From contig JARLHH010000381.1 in the NCBI GenBank assembly GCA_031292335.1, positions 1-6,367 of the forward strand: DNA of 6,367 nucleotides, in the 5' to 3' direction. This stretch comes from Candidatus Limnocylindrales bacterium. GTDB taxonomy: Bacteria > Chloroflexota > Limnocylindria > Limnocylindrales > CSP1-4. Of the stretch, positions 1 through 6,006 are shown in pieces; within the stretch, counting starts at the first letter, position 1, and every line of letters begins with the position of its first letter. The notes under the pieces were generated by a model, which did no database searches, was not told the DNA's origin, and worked only from the letters and a program-made list of their open reading frames with translations. The translations under genes were made by a program, and so were the position numbers.

Positions 1-3
1 AGC

Positions 4-861
4 ATGCCATCCGGCCCGCCGCGCTCCTCCGCGCGTCCGCGAGCCCCGCGGGTGCGGTTGGATCAGCTGCTCGTGGAGCGCGGCCTGGCCGAGACCCGGA
101 GCCGGGCCCAGGCGTTGCTGCTGGGGGGCCACGTGCGGGTCGGTCTGGGTGACGCGGCGCGCTTCGACCGCAAGCCGGGCGAGCTCGTGGACGCCGGGCT
201 GGCGCTGGAGGTGGCGGTCCCCCTGCCGTACGTGTCGCGCGGCGGCCAGAAGCTGGCGGCGGCGCTCGACGCGTTCGAGGTGGATCCCGCCGGCCGTGTC
301 TGCCTGGACGCAGGCGCCTCGACGGGTGGCTTCACCGACGTCCTGCTCCAGCGCGGGGCGGTGCGCGTCCACGCGGTGGACGTCGGGCGAGGGCAGCTCG
401 CGACCGCGCTGGCCGGCGACCGGCGGGTCGTGGTCCACGACCGGGTGAACGCGCGCTACCTGGAACCGGCCGTGCTCGGCGAATGGGCCTCGCTGGCGGT
501 CATCGACGTCTCCTTCATCTCGCTGGGGCTCGTGCTGGGACCGGTGGCTGCCTGCCTCGCGCCGGGCGGGCGGATCGTCGCGCTGGTCAAGCCGCAGTTC
601 GAGGCCGGGCGTGGCGAGGTGCCGGGCGGGGTCGTGCACGATCCGGCTGTCCACCGGGCCGTGCTGGAGCGCGTGCTGGCGACCGCTCGGAGTGCCGGAC
701 TGGTCCCGCTCGACGTCGTCCGTTCCGCGCTGCTGGGGCCGGCAGGTAACCGCGAGTTCTTCGTCCACCTCGGTCTGCCCGGCGGCCCGGCACCGGACGG
801 GGCCACGTCGGAGGAGCGTCCGGACCTGCCCGCCCGGGTCGCGGAGTGCACGGCCGCATGA
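4..861 (+). CDS. tlyA: TlyA family rRNA (cytidine-2'-O)-methyltransferase
   Basis: An SAM-dependent methyltransferase predicted to 2'-O-methylate cytidines of 23S rRNA, and of 16S rRNA in type II members; it acts on ribosomes in the cytoplasm. An S4 RNA-binding domain spans about residues 17-75 (RLDQLLVERGL, then a PYVSRGGQKL linker), followed by a FtsJ-like Rossmann domain with the SAM loop LDAGASTGGFTD near residues 101-112. The family's K-D-K-E residues appear as K83, D168 (IDVSFIS), K196 (LVKPQFE) and E251 (GNREFFVHL). At 285 aa it is slightly longer than the usual 245-270 aa. The first 16 residues are a Pro/Arg/Ser-rich extension, and an in-frame GTG at 52 would start right at the conserved S4 domain. 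Only three bases precede the ATG, so its ribosome site cannot be judged. The last 30 or so residues are an unconserved-looking tail. The stop overlaps the start of nadK, which suggests coupling. Members are often mislabelled hemolysin A. Family assignment is firm; the start is uncertain. Confidence 0.95.
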   Translation: MPSGPPRSSARPRAPRVRLDQLLVERGLAETRSRAQALLLGGHVRVGLGDAARFDRKPGELVDAGLALEVAVPLPYVSRGGQKLAAALDAFEVDPAGRVCLDAGASTGGFTDVLLQRGAVRVHAVDVGRGQLATALAGDRRVVVHDRVNARYLEPAVLGEWASLAVIDVSFISLGLVLGPVAACLAPGGRIVALVKPQFEAGRGEVPGGVVHDPAVHRAVLERVLATARSAGLVPLDVVRSALLGPAGNREFFVHLGLPGGPAPDGATSEERPDLPARVAECTAA

Positions 862-1706
862 CGGAGATCCGGCGCATCGGGTTCGCCTACAACCCCACCA
901 AGGCGGACGCGGTGGAGCTCTCCGCGCGGGCCGCCGCCTGGTGCGCCCTGCGCGGGATCGAGAGCTGGACGCTCGCGTCGGGCGATCACGCCGCGCTGGT
1001 AAACGCGCTGCAGGGCACGCAGGTGCTGATCGTCCTGGGCGGCGACGGCACGTTCCTGCGGGCCGCCCACGCGGTCACCGAGGTCGACGTCCCGCTCGTC
1101 GGCGTGAACCTGGGCAAGATCGGCTTCCTGTCCAAGGCGGAGGCCCACGAGCTGGAGCCGCTTCTCGAGAAGATCGTCGCGGGCGCCTTCCGCCTGGAGC
1201 CCCGGATGGCGCTCCGGGGGGCGATCCACGGCCCGGACGGCGGCGCCCCTCGCCGCACGTTCGTCGCGCTCAACGATGTCGTCGTGGCGCGCGGCTCGCT
1301 CGCCCGGGTCGTGCGGCTGGAGGTGGACATCGGGCCGTCGCACCTCGCGACGTTCGTCGCGGACGGGCTGGTCGTCGCCAGCCCGACCGGGTCCACGGGC
1401 TACTCGTTCTCGGCCGGCGGCCCGATCCTGGACCCGCTCAGCCGGAACCTGGTCGTCTCGCCGATCGCCGCCTACCTGTCGGCAATCCGGTCGGTCGTGG
1501 TCAGCCCGGACCAGGTCGTGCGGTGCCAGGTAATGGAGGCCCACGAGGCGCTCGTCTCGATCGACGGGCGCGAGGACGTGCGCCTCTCGGTCGGCGACGT
1601 GGTGACCGTGGCGGCCCTCCAGCGGCCCGTGCGCTTCCTGGAGCCGGATGGCGCCCTTCCGTTCTGGGACCTTCTGCGCCAGAAGGCGCAGCTGCTGCCC
1701 TCCTGA
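858..1706 (+). CDS. nadK: NAD(+) kinase
   Basis: Phosphorylates NAD to NADP with ATP or polyphosphate; cytoplasmic, 282 aa, a normal family length. The diagnostic GGDGT motif lies at residues 61-65 with catalytic D63, followed by GVNLGKIGFL (82-91). The NE/ND substrate motif is N139-D140. The glycine-rich block DGLVVASPTGSTGYSFSAGG (169-188) is intact, and SIDGRED (234-240) matches the C-terminal conserved region. The segment SPIAAYLSAIRSVVVSPD (201-218) departs from the more familiar form with PH and RP: His is replaced by Tyr and Pro by Ser. The ATG at 858 overlaps the tlyA stop as ATGA, a classic coupled start; an in-frame GTG at 846 would add four residues (MHGR) and is less likely. recN begins three bases after the stop. 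The tlyA-nadK-recN order is known from mycobacteria and fits a shared transcript. Confidence 0.96.
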   Translation: MTEIRRIGFAYNPTKADAVELSARAAAWCALRGIESWTLASGDHAALVNALQGTQVLIVLGGDGTFLRAAHAVTEVDVPLVGVNLGKIGFLSKAEAHELEPLLEKIVAGAFRLEPRMALRGAIHGPDGGAPRRTFVALNDVVVARGSLARVVRLEVDIGPSHLATFVADGLVVASPTGSTGYSFSAGGPILDPLSRNLVVSPIAAYLSAIRSVVVSPDQVVRCQVMEAHEALVSIDGREDVRLSVGDVVTVAALQRPVRFLEPDGALPFWDLLRQKAQLLPS

Positions 1707-1709
1707 CCC

Positions 1710-3464
1710 ATGGGCGACCCGCGCGGCCCGGAGCCTGCCGCCGGGCGGCTCCTCGAGCTCGGGGTCGCGGACCTGGCGCTCATCGAGCGCGTGCGGATCA
1801 CCTTCGCCGCGGGGTTCAATGTGCTCACGGGCGAGACCGGCGCAGGCAAGAGCCTGCTGATCGACGCCCTGGGTCTTGCCCTCGGGGCCCGGGCGGACGC
1901 GGGGCTCGTGCGTCACGGCGCCGAGGCGGCCCGCGTGGAGGCGCTCTTCGACCGGCTGCCGGAAGCGCTCGTCTGCGTCCGCGAGGTCGGCGCGAACGGC
2001 CGCTCGGTGGCGCGGGTGGACGACGAGACCGTCACCGCCGGTCGCCTGGCCGCCATCGCCGGACCGCTCGTGGAGATCCACGGGCAGCGGGATCAGGGCC
2101 GGCTGCTCGACGAGCGCTGGCAGCGCGAGCTCCTGGACGGCTATGGCGGCCACGCCGCGGAGCGCGCGGCGGTCGCGGCTGCCGTGGCGGCCTGGCGTGA
2201 GAACGAGGCGAGCCTGGCGGCGAGCGCGATCGAACCCGGGGAGCTTGCCCGCCGGATCGCGCTGCTGGAGCACGAGGCCGAGGAGATCGCGGCCGTCCGC
2301 CTGGTCCCCGGCGAGGCAGCGGCGATCCGGGCGCGCCTCGATGCGTCGCGCCATGCCGAGGCGATCGCGCGTTGGTCCGCGTCGCTGGGCGGGCTGCTGG
2401 CCGGCGACGAGCCCGGGCCGGAGTCGGCCCCGGGCGCGCGCGAGCTGGCGGCGCTCGCCGCTTCGGAGGCAACAGCCCTCGCGCGCCTCGACACGCGCTA
2501 CCAGCCGCTCGTGGAGCGGCTTGCCGGCGTGGCGGCGGAGCTGGAGGACCTCGCCTCCGAGGTGCGCCACTTCGCGGAGACGGTGGACCACGATCCGGCG
2601 GCCCTGGCCGCGCTCGAGGCCCGCCTCTCGCTGCTGTATTCGCTGGAGCGCCGCTACGGGACGGACGTCGAGGGCCTCGCGGGGCGAGCCGAGCAGGCCG
2701 CCGCCGAGGCCGACCGGCTCCACAACCTCGGCGCGGAGCGGGAGCGGCGGCGCGTCAACGGCGAGCGGCTGCTGGGCGAGGTCGCCGAGGCGTGCGCTGC
2801 CCTGTCGAACCGACGGGCGAGCGCGGCTGCCGACCTCGGCAGGGCCGTGGAGGCGGCCGTGGGGGAGCTCGGCCTGCGCGGCACGCGGGTCATGGTGTTC
2901 GTCGGGCGTCGGATCGCCGCCCCGGACGAGCCGGCGATCGAGCTGGGCGGGGACGCGGTCGCGTTCGACGCGACCGGCGCGGACACGGTGGTGTTCCAGA
3001 TCGCGCCGAACCCGGGCGAGCCGGCCCGCCCGCTGGCCAGGATTGCCTCCGGCGGCGAGCTGTCGCGCCTGGCGCTCGCGATCGAAGAGGTCCTCGCGGC
3101 CGCCGACGCGACGCCCACCCTCGTGTTCGACGAGATCGACGCCGGGATCGGCGGACGCAGCGCGGACCCGGTGGCGCGCACGCTCTGGCTTCTCGGGCAG
3201 CGCCACCAGGTCCTGTGCGTCACGCATCTTCCGCAGATCGCGGCCCATGCCGACGCGCACTTCGGGATCCGCAAGGTGGAGCGGGCCGGCCGCATGGTGA
3301 CGGACGTGCGCCGGCTGACCGACGAGGAGCGCCTCGAGGAGCTGGCAGCGATGATCGGCGGCCCGGGCGGCGGCGCCGCGGCGGAGGCGTCGGCGCAGGA
3401 GCTCCTCGCCCGGGCGGCAGCGTTCCGGGCGTCGCGATCGCCGTCCGGGGGCGCGCGCGGCTGA
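1710..3464 (+). CDS. recN: DNA repair protein RecN (SMC-like ATPase)
   Basis: An SMC-family ATPase that acts early in recombinational repair of double-strand breaks, on the nucleoid. The ABC head is split by a long coiled coil. Walker A GETGAGKS is at residues 41-48 and the Q-loop IHGQRDQ at 123-129. Long Ala/Glu/Arg-rich helices follow from about 145 to 385, with the usual break near 215-260. The signature SGGELSR is at 447-453, Walker B LVFDEID at 471-477, and the H-loop VTHLPQI has H506. The length of 584 aa compares with about 550-570 in relatives. The surplus is a 13-residue N-terminal lead before the conserved LLELGVADLALIERV and a Gly/Ala/Ser-rich C-terminus. No better in-frame start was seen, and ATG 1710 lies three bases after nadK. 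No strong Shine-Dalgarno is visible, consistent with reinitiation. The stop codon shares one base with the next ATG (TGATG). No LexA-type operator was recognised. Confidence 0.96.
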   Translation: MGDPRGPEPAAGRLLELGVADLALIERVRITFAAGFNVLTGETGAGKSLLIDALGLALGARADAGLVRHGAEAARVEALFDRLPEALVCVREVGANGRSVARVDDETVTAGRLAAIAGPLVEIHGQRDQGRLLDERWQRELLDGYGGHAAERAAVAAAVAAWRENEASLAASAIEPGELARRIALLEHEAEEIAAVRLVPGEAAAIRARLDASRHAEAIARWSASLGGLLAGDEPGPESAPGARELAALAASEATALARLDTRYQPLVERLAGVAAELEDLASEVRHFAETVDHDPAALAALEARLSLLYSLERRYGTDVEGLAGRAEQAAAEADRLHNLGAERERRRVNGERLLGEVAEACAALSNRRASAAADLGRAVEAAVGELGLRGTRVMVFVGRRIAAPDEPAIELGGDAVAFDATGADTVVFQIAPNPGEPARPLARIASGGELSRLALAIEEVLAAADATPTLVFDEIDAGIGGRSADPVARTLWLLGQRHQVLCVTHLPQIAAHADAHFGIRKVERAGRMVTDVRRLTDEERLEELAAMIGGPGGGAAAEASAQELLARAAAFRASRSPSGGARG

Positions 3465-4507
3465 TGACGACCCACGGGCCGCGGGCCGGCGGGAAGGGAT
3501 CCGCCCCGCGCGGCGAGCGACGCGACGGGACGCGCCGTCGGTCCCGTCCGATGCCGCCCGGCACGCCGCCGGACCTCGTCGCGGCGATCGAGGTCTTCCT
3601 GCTCCATCTCCAGGTGGAGCGCGGGCTCTCGCCCGCCACGCTGTCCGCCTACGGCGCGGACCTGCGCCACTTCGCGGCGAGCCCGGAAGCGCGCGGCGGA
3701 TGGGAGCGCTCGCCGGACCCGGCCGTGGCGTACCTCGGGCGGCTGGCGAGCTCGGCCGGTCCGGCCGGGGTGCGGCTGCGGGCGACCAGCCGGCGGCGGC
3801 GGACGGCGGCGATCCGCGGCTTCTATCGCTTCGCGCTGGCCGAGGACCTGGTCCGCATGGACGTGGCCGCGCACCTCGACCTGCCCCGCGAGCCGCGCCT
3901 CCTGCCGGATCCGCTCGGGGTCGCGGAGGTCGCCCGGCTGCTGGTGGCGGCCGGCCCGGGTGCCGCGCCGGACCCCGCCCAGGACGGCGGTCGCATCCGG
4001 TCGCGCGCCCTGCTTGAGCTGCTCTACGCGGCGGGCCTGCGGGTGAGCGAGGCGACCGGGCTGGACGCGGACGACCTGGACCTCGACGCGGCGACGGTCC
4101 GGGTGATCGGCAAGGGCGACAAGGAGCGCCTCCTCCCCGTCGGCGAGGTGGCCGTCGAGTGGGTTCGCCGATACGCGGCGGACGTCCGACCGGCCCTGCT
4201 CGCGCTCCACGCCGCCCCCGCCCACCGGGGCGGGCCGGTCTTCCTGGGGAGCCGCGGCCGGCGGCTCACGCGCCAGCAGGCGTGGGATGCCGTGAAGCGG
4301 GCAGCCGCGGCGGCCGGCCTTGCCGGCAAGGTGACGCCGCACACCCTGCGCCATTCGTTCGCGACGCACCTGCTGGAGGGCGGGGCGGACCTGCGCATCG
4401 TCCAGGAGCTGCTGGGCCATGCGAGCATCAGCACGACGCAGATCTACACGCACCTGACCGGCGAGCGCGTCCGGGAGGTGTACGCTCGGGCGCATCCGCG
4501 CGCCTGA
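3464..4507 (+). CDS. xerD: Site-specific tyrosine recombinase XerD
   Basis: Tyrosine recombinase of the XerC/XerD type, which resolves chromosome dimers at dif, normally with a second Xer protein not present here. The SAM-like core-binding domain covers about residues 37-135 (FLLHLQVERGLSPATLSAY) and the catalytic domain about 150-340. The active-site set is complete: R193 (AAGLRVSE), K217 (VIGKGDKER), H293 and R296 (HTLRHSFATH), H319 (LLGHAS) and nucleophile Y328 (STTQIYTHL). The protein ends in HPRA, as E. coli XerD does, which favours XerD over XerC or a phage integrase. The listed start overlaps the recN stop (TGATG) and gives 347 aa, with a basic, disordered first 29 residues. An in-frame ATG at 3551 gives 318 aa, nearer the usual 295-310, and starts just before the conserved fold. 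Neither start has a strong ribosome site. There is no adjacent att site or phage gene, so this is a housekeeping copy. Confidence 0.94.
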   Translation: MTTHGPRAGGKGSAPRGERRDGTRRRSRPMPPGTPPDLVAAIEVFLLHLQVERGLSPATLSAYGADLRHFAASPEARGGWERSPDPAVAYLGRLASSAGPAGVRLRATSRRRRTAAIRGFYRFALAEDLVRMDVAAHLDLPREPRLLPDPLGVAEVARLLVAAGPGAAPDPAQDGGRIRSRALLELLYAAGLRVSEATGLDADDLDLDAATVRVIGKGDKERLLPVGEVAVEWVRRYAADVRPALLALHAAPAHRGGPVFLGSRGRRLTRQQAWDAVKRAAAAAGLAGKVTPHTLRHSFATHLLEGGADLRIVQELLGHASISTTQIYTHLTGERVREVYARAHPRA

Positions 4508-4518
4508 CGGCCGCGATC

Positions 4519-4526
4519 AAGGAGGG
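4519..4526 (+). promoter_or_regulatory. Strong Shine-Dalgarno for the PH/SHOCT gene
   Basis: AAGGAGGG lies seven bases before the ATG at 4534. It is the only near-perfect ribosome binding site in the window; the upstream genes appear to rely on coupling instead. It fixes the start at 4534 and rules out the longer open frame that runs back through xerD. Confidence 0.85.
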
Positions 4527-4533
4527 AGCTGGG

Positions 4534-5286
4534 ATGGCGCGCTACACCGACTCGCTGCTCGTGGAGGGAGAGCACGTCCTGTACCGGACGCGGCAGCACC
4601 CGCTCGGCCGGATCACCGGCGCGAAGTGGGGGATTCTCATGGTGGGGATCGCGATTGCCCTCCTGCTGGCGATCTTCATCGCCAACGTGGGCGGGACGGC
4701 CCGCGACCTGCTCGGCTGGCTGACGCTGGCACTCCTCGTGGTGGGCGCCCTCAACATCATCTGGGTCTACCTGCGCTGGTGGGCCGAGGATTACGCGGTC
4801 ACGAACCGGCGCATCCTCAAGGTCGAAGGGCTGTTCAACAAGCGGTCCGCCGACAGCAGCCTCGAGAAGATCAACGACGCGATCCTCGAGCAGAGCGTCT
4901 TCGGGCGGATGTTCGACTGGGGCAACCTCAAGGTCCTGACGGCAGCCGAGGAGACGGCCGACGACTACCTGATGCTCCACCACGCCCCGACGTTCAAGAA
5001 GACGATGCTGCTCGCCAAGCAGGACCTCGAGGACGAGCTGGCGCGCCGCATCACGGCGCCGCTCGAGGCGCTCAACGCGCACGAAGTCGAGCAGGACCGC
5101 CGCGCCGACGCCGCAGCCGCCGCCAGCCAGGCCGCAGCTCCCGTCGCCGCCCCTGCCGCGCCGCCTGTCGCCGCGCCGAAGACGACGGAGGAGAAGCTCC
5201 GCGAGCTTGCCGCGCTCCGCGACGCGGGCCTGATCACGCCCGAGGATTTCGAGGCGAAGAAGACGGCGATCCTCGCCACGATGTAG
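4534..5286 (+). CDS. Membrane PH-domain protein with C-terminal SHOCT motif
   Basis: A 250-aa membrane protein of unknown specific role. After a polar N-terminus, two hydrophobic segments lie at about residues 33-51 and 58-80. A bacterial PH-like domain (bPH_2 or YdbS type) follows at about 85-165, recognised by AVTNRRILKVEGLFNKRSAD and the LEKINDAILEQSVFGR stretch followed by WGNLKVLTA. A charged helix (165-190), an Ala/Pro/Gln-rich linker (191-216) and a SHOCT motif (218-248; EEKLRELAALRDAGLITPEDFEAKK in outline) close the protein. Such PH domains usually face the cytoplasm next to the membrane, and SHOCT motifs are thought to aid oligomerisation; the ligand is unknown. The start is set by the Shine-Dalgarno at 4519-4526. 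It lies 26 bases after xerD, so it may be co-transcribed with it, but the strong ribosome site suggests independent translation. Domain calls are by eye; the topology is inferred. Confidence 0.87.
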   Translation: MARYTDSLLVEGEHVLYRTRQHPLGRITGAKWGILMVGIAIALLLAIFIANVGGTARDLLGWLTLALLVVGALNIIWVYLRWWAEDYAVTNRRILKVEGLFNKRSADSSLEKINDAILEQSVFGRMFDWGNLKVLTAAEETADDYLMLHHAPTFKKTMLLAKQDLEDELARRITAPLEALNAHEVEQDRRADAAAAASQAAAPVAAPAAPPVAAPKTTEEKLRELAALRDAGLITPEDFEAKKTAILATM

Positions 5287-5287
5287 A

Positions 5288-5323
5288 CCCGGCCGTCCGG
5301 GCTACCATACGCGGGATCCCCGC
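5288..5323. other. Two short inverted repeats in the intergenic spacer
   Basis: CCCGG-CCGT-CCGGG (5288-5301) begins two bases after the stop of the PH/SHOCT gene, and GCGGG-ATC-CCCGC (5311-5323) follows ten bases later. Each is a perfect 5-bp stem. Neither is followed by a T-run, so they are not good intrinsic terminators. In DNA this GC-rich, 5-bp stems also arise by chance. Their placement on both sides of the TACCAT hexamer is the only reason to list them. Confidence 0.3.
5303..5308 (+). promoter_or_regulatory. Possible -10 box upstream of the site-2 protease gene
   Basis: TACCAT in the context GGGCTACCATACG matches the sigma-70 -10 pattern at four of six bases, including the key first TA and last T, and it is one of the few AT-richer spots in the spacer. 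No convincing -35 hexamer sits 16-18 bases upstream. It would place a start of transcription near 5315, giving a leader of about 25 bases. This is a weak call; the gene may simply be read through from upstream. Confidence 0.3.
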
Positions 5324-5331
5324 CCATACCC

Positions 5332-5335
5332 GGAG
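5332..5335 (+). promoter_or_regulatory. Ribosome binding site for the site-2 protease gene
   Basis: GGAG five bases before the GTG at 5341 is a short but plausible Shine-Dalgarno. It supports the GTG start over the later in-frame ATG at 5368, which lies inside the first conserved segment. Confidence 0.5.
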
Positions 5336-5340
5336 TCCCG

Positions 5341-6006
5341 GTGCTCGGCCTGAACATCGATCCCGCCATGCTCGTCGCCGTGGCGATCTTCCTCGTGGTC
5401 GGCTTTCCGGTCCACGAGTTCAGCCACGCGCTGGTCGCCTACCGGCTGGGCGACGGCACCGCCAAGATGTTCGGGCGCCTGACGCTCAACCCGATCGTCC
5501 ATCTCGATCCCGCCGGGTCGTTCCTGCTGGTCGCGTCGGCGCTGCTGGGCGGCGGCTTCATCATCGGCTGGGCGAAGCCGACGCCGGTCAACCCGGCGAT
5601 GCTGCGGGGCGGCCGGCGCGCCGAGGCATGGGTGGCCGCGGCCGGGCCGCTCTCGAACCTCGTGATGGCCGGCCTCGCCGCGCTCGTCATCCGGGTGATC
5701 GTGGCCCTCAACATGATCAACTCGGACGCCAGCCTGTTCGTGGCCAACGTGATCTACCTGTTCGTGATCATCAACGTGGCCCTGTTCATCTTCAACCTGA
5801 TCCCCATCCCGCCCCTGGATGGCTCGAAGGTGATGTTCGCGCTGATGAACCCGCGGACCGTGTGGCAGATCCGGCCGACGCTGGAGCAGTGGGGGTTCCT
5901 CATCCTCATCGTGGTCATGATCGTGCCAATCAACGGCATCTCGATCGGCGGGCGGGTCGTCGGCCCGCTCCTGGATGGGCTCGTCTCGGTCCTGGTGGGC
6001 TTCTAA
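5341..6006 (+). CDS. Site-2 protease family protein (M50 metalloprotease)
   Basis: A 221-aa intramembrane zinc metalloprotease, expected to cut transmembrane substrates within the lipid bilayer. The zinc motif HEFSH is at residues 25-29 (H25, E26, H29) in the first helix, after the lead VAVAIFLVVGFPV. The third ligand is D160 in NLIPIPPLDGSK (152-163). Also typical of the small PDZ-less S2P group are NPIVHLDPAG (50-59), GWAKPTPVNP (76-85) and AAGPLSNLVMAGL (100-112). Hydrophobic segments lie near 8-30, 61-78, 95-122, 134-154 and 183-199. No PDZ domain or signal peptide is present, and the length is normal for this group. The GTG start has GGAG five bases upstream. The substrate cannot be read from the sequence; no sigma or anti-sigma gene is in the window. 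The next gene starts inside or just after its 3' end. Confidence 0.93.
   Translation: MLGLNIDPAMLVAVAIFLVVGFPVHEFSHALVAYRLGDGTAKMFGRLTLNPIVHLDPAGSFLLVASALLGGGFIIGWAKPTPVNPAMLRGGRRAEAWVAAAGPLSNLVMAGLAALVIRVIVALNMINSDASLFVANVIYLFVIINVALFIFNLIPIPPLDGSKVMFALMNPRTVWQIRPTLEQWGFLILIVVMIVPINGISIGGRVVGPLLDGLVSVLVGF

Noticed and set aside
4..861. TlyA as a hemolysin or toxin
   Set aside because: The historic name is misleading; the S4 plus FtsJ-like domains and K-D-K-E residues indicate an rRNA methyltransferase.
456..3260. A 934-residue open frame on the minus strand, opposite tlyA, nadK and recN
   Set aside because: It mirrors three well-supported genes. High-GC coding DNA often lacks stops on the antisense strand, and the translation is Arg/Gly/Ala/Pro-rich with no recognisable domain.
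2372..3463. A long open extension of the xerD frame back through recN, which would suggest a giant recombinase fusion
   Set aside because: The extension is the out-of-frame shadow of RecN, low-complexity Arg/Gly/Ala. The Xer fold starts only after 3551.
4454..4486. A promoter in the xerD tail (CTGACC ... TACGCT) for the PH/SHOCT gene
   Set aside because: The spacing of 21 bases is too long and both hexamers are poor matches; they encode conserved XerD residues.
2654..4495. A 613-residue minus-strand open frame opposite recN and xerD
   Set aside because: Same antisense artefact of GC bias; no domain and no plausible ribosome site noted.
3464..4507. The tyrosine recombinase as a mark of an integrated mobile element
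   Set aside because: It matches XerD over its full length including the HPRA end, sits in a housekeeping block with the same base composition, and has no att repeats, tRNA or phage genes nearby.
4159..4533. Open extension of the PH/SHOCT frame back into xerD
   Set aside because: It overlaps the catalytic end of XerD, and the strong Shine-Dalgarno at 4519-4526 sets the start at 4534.
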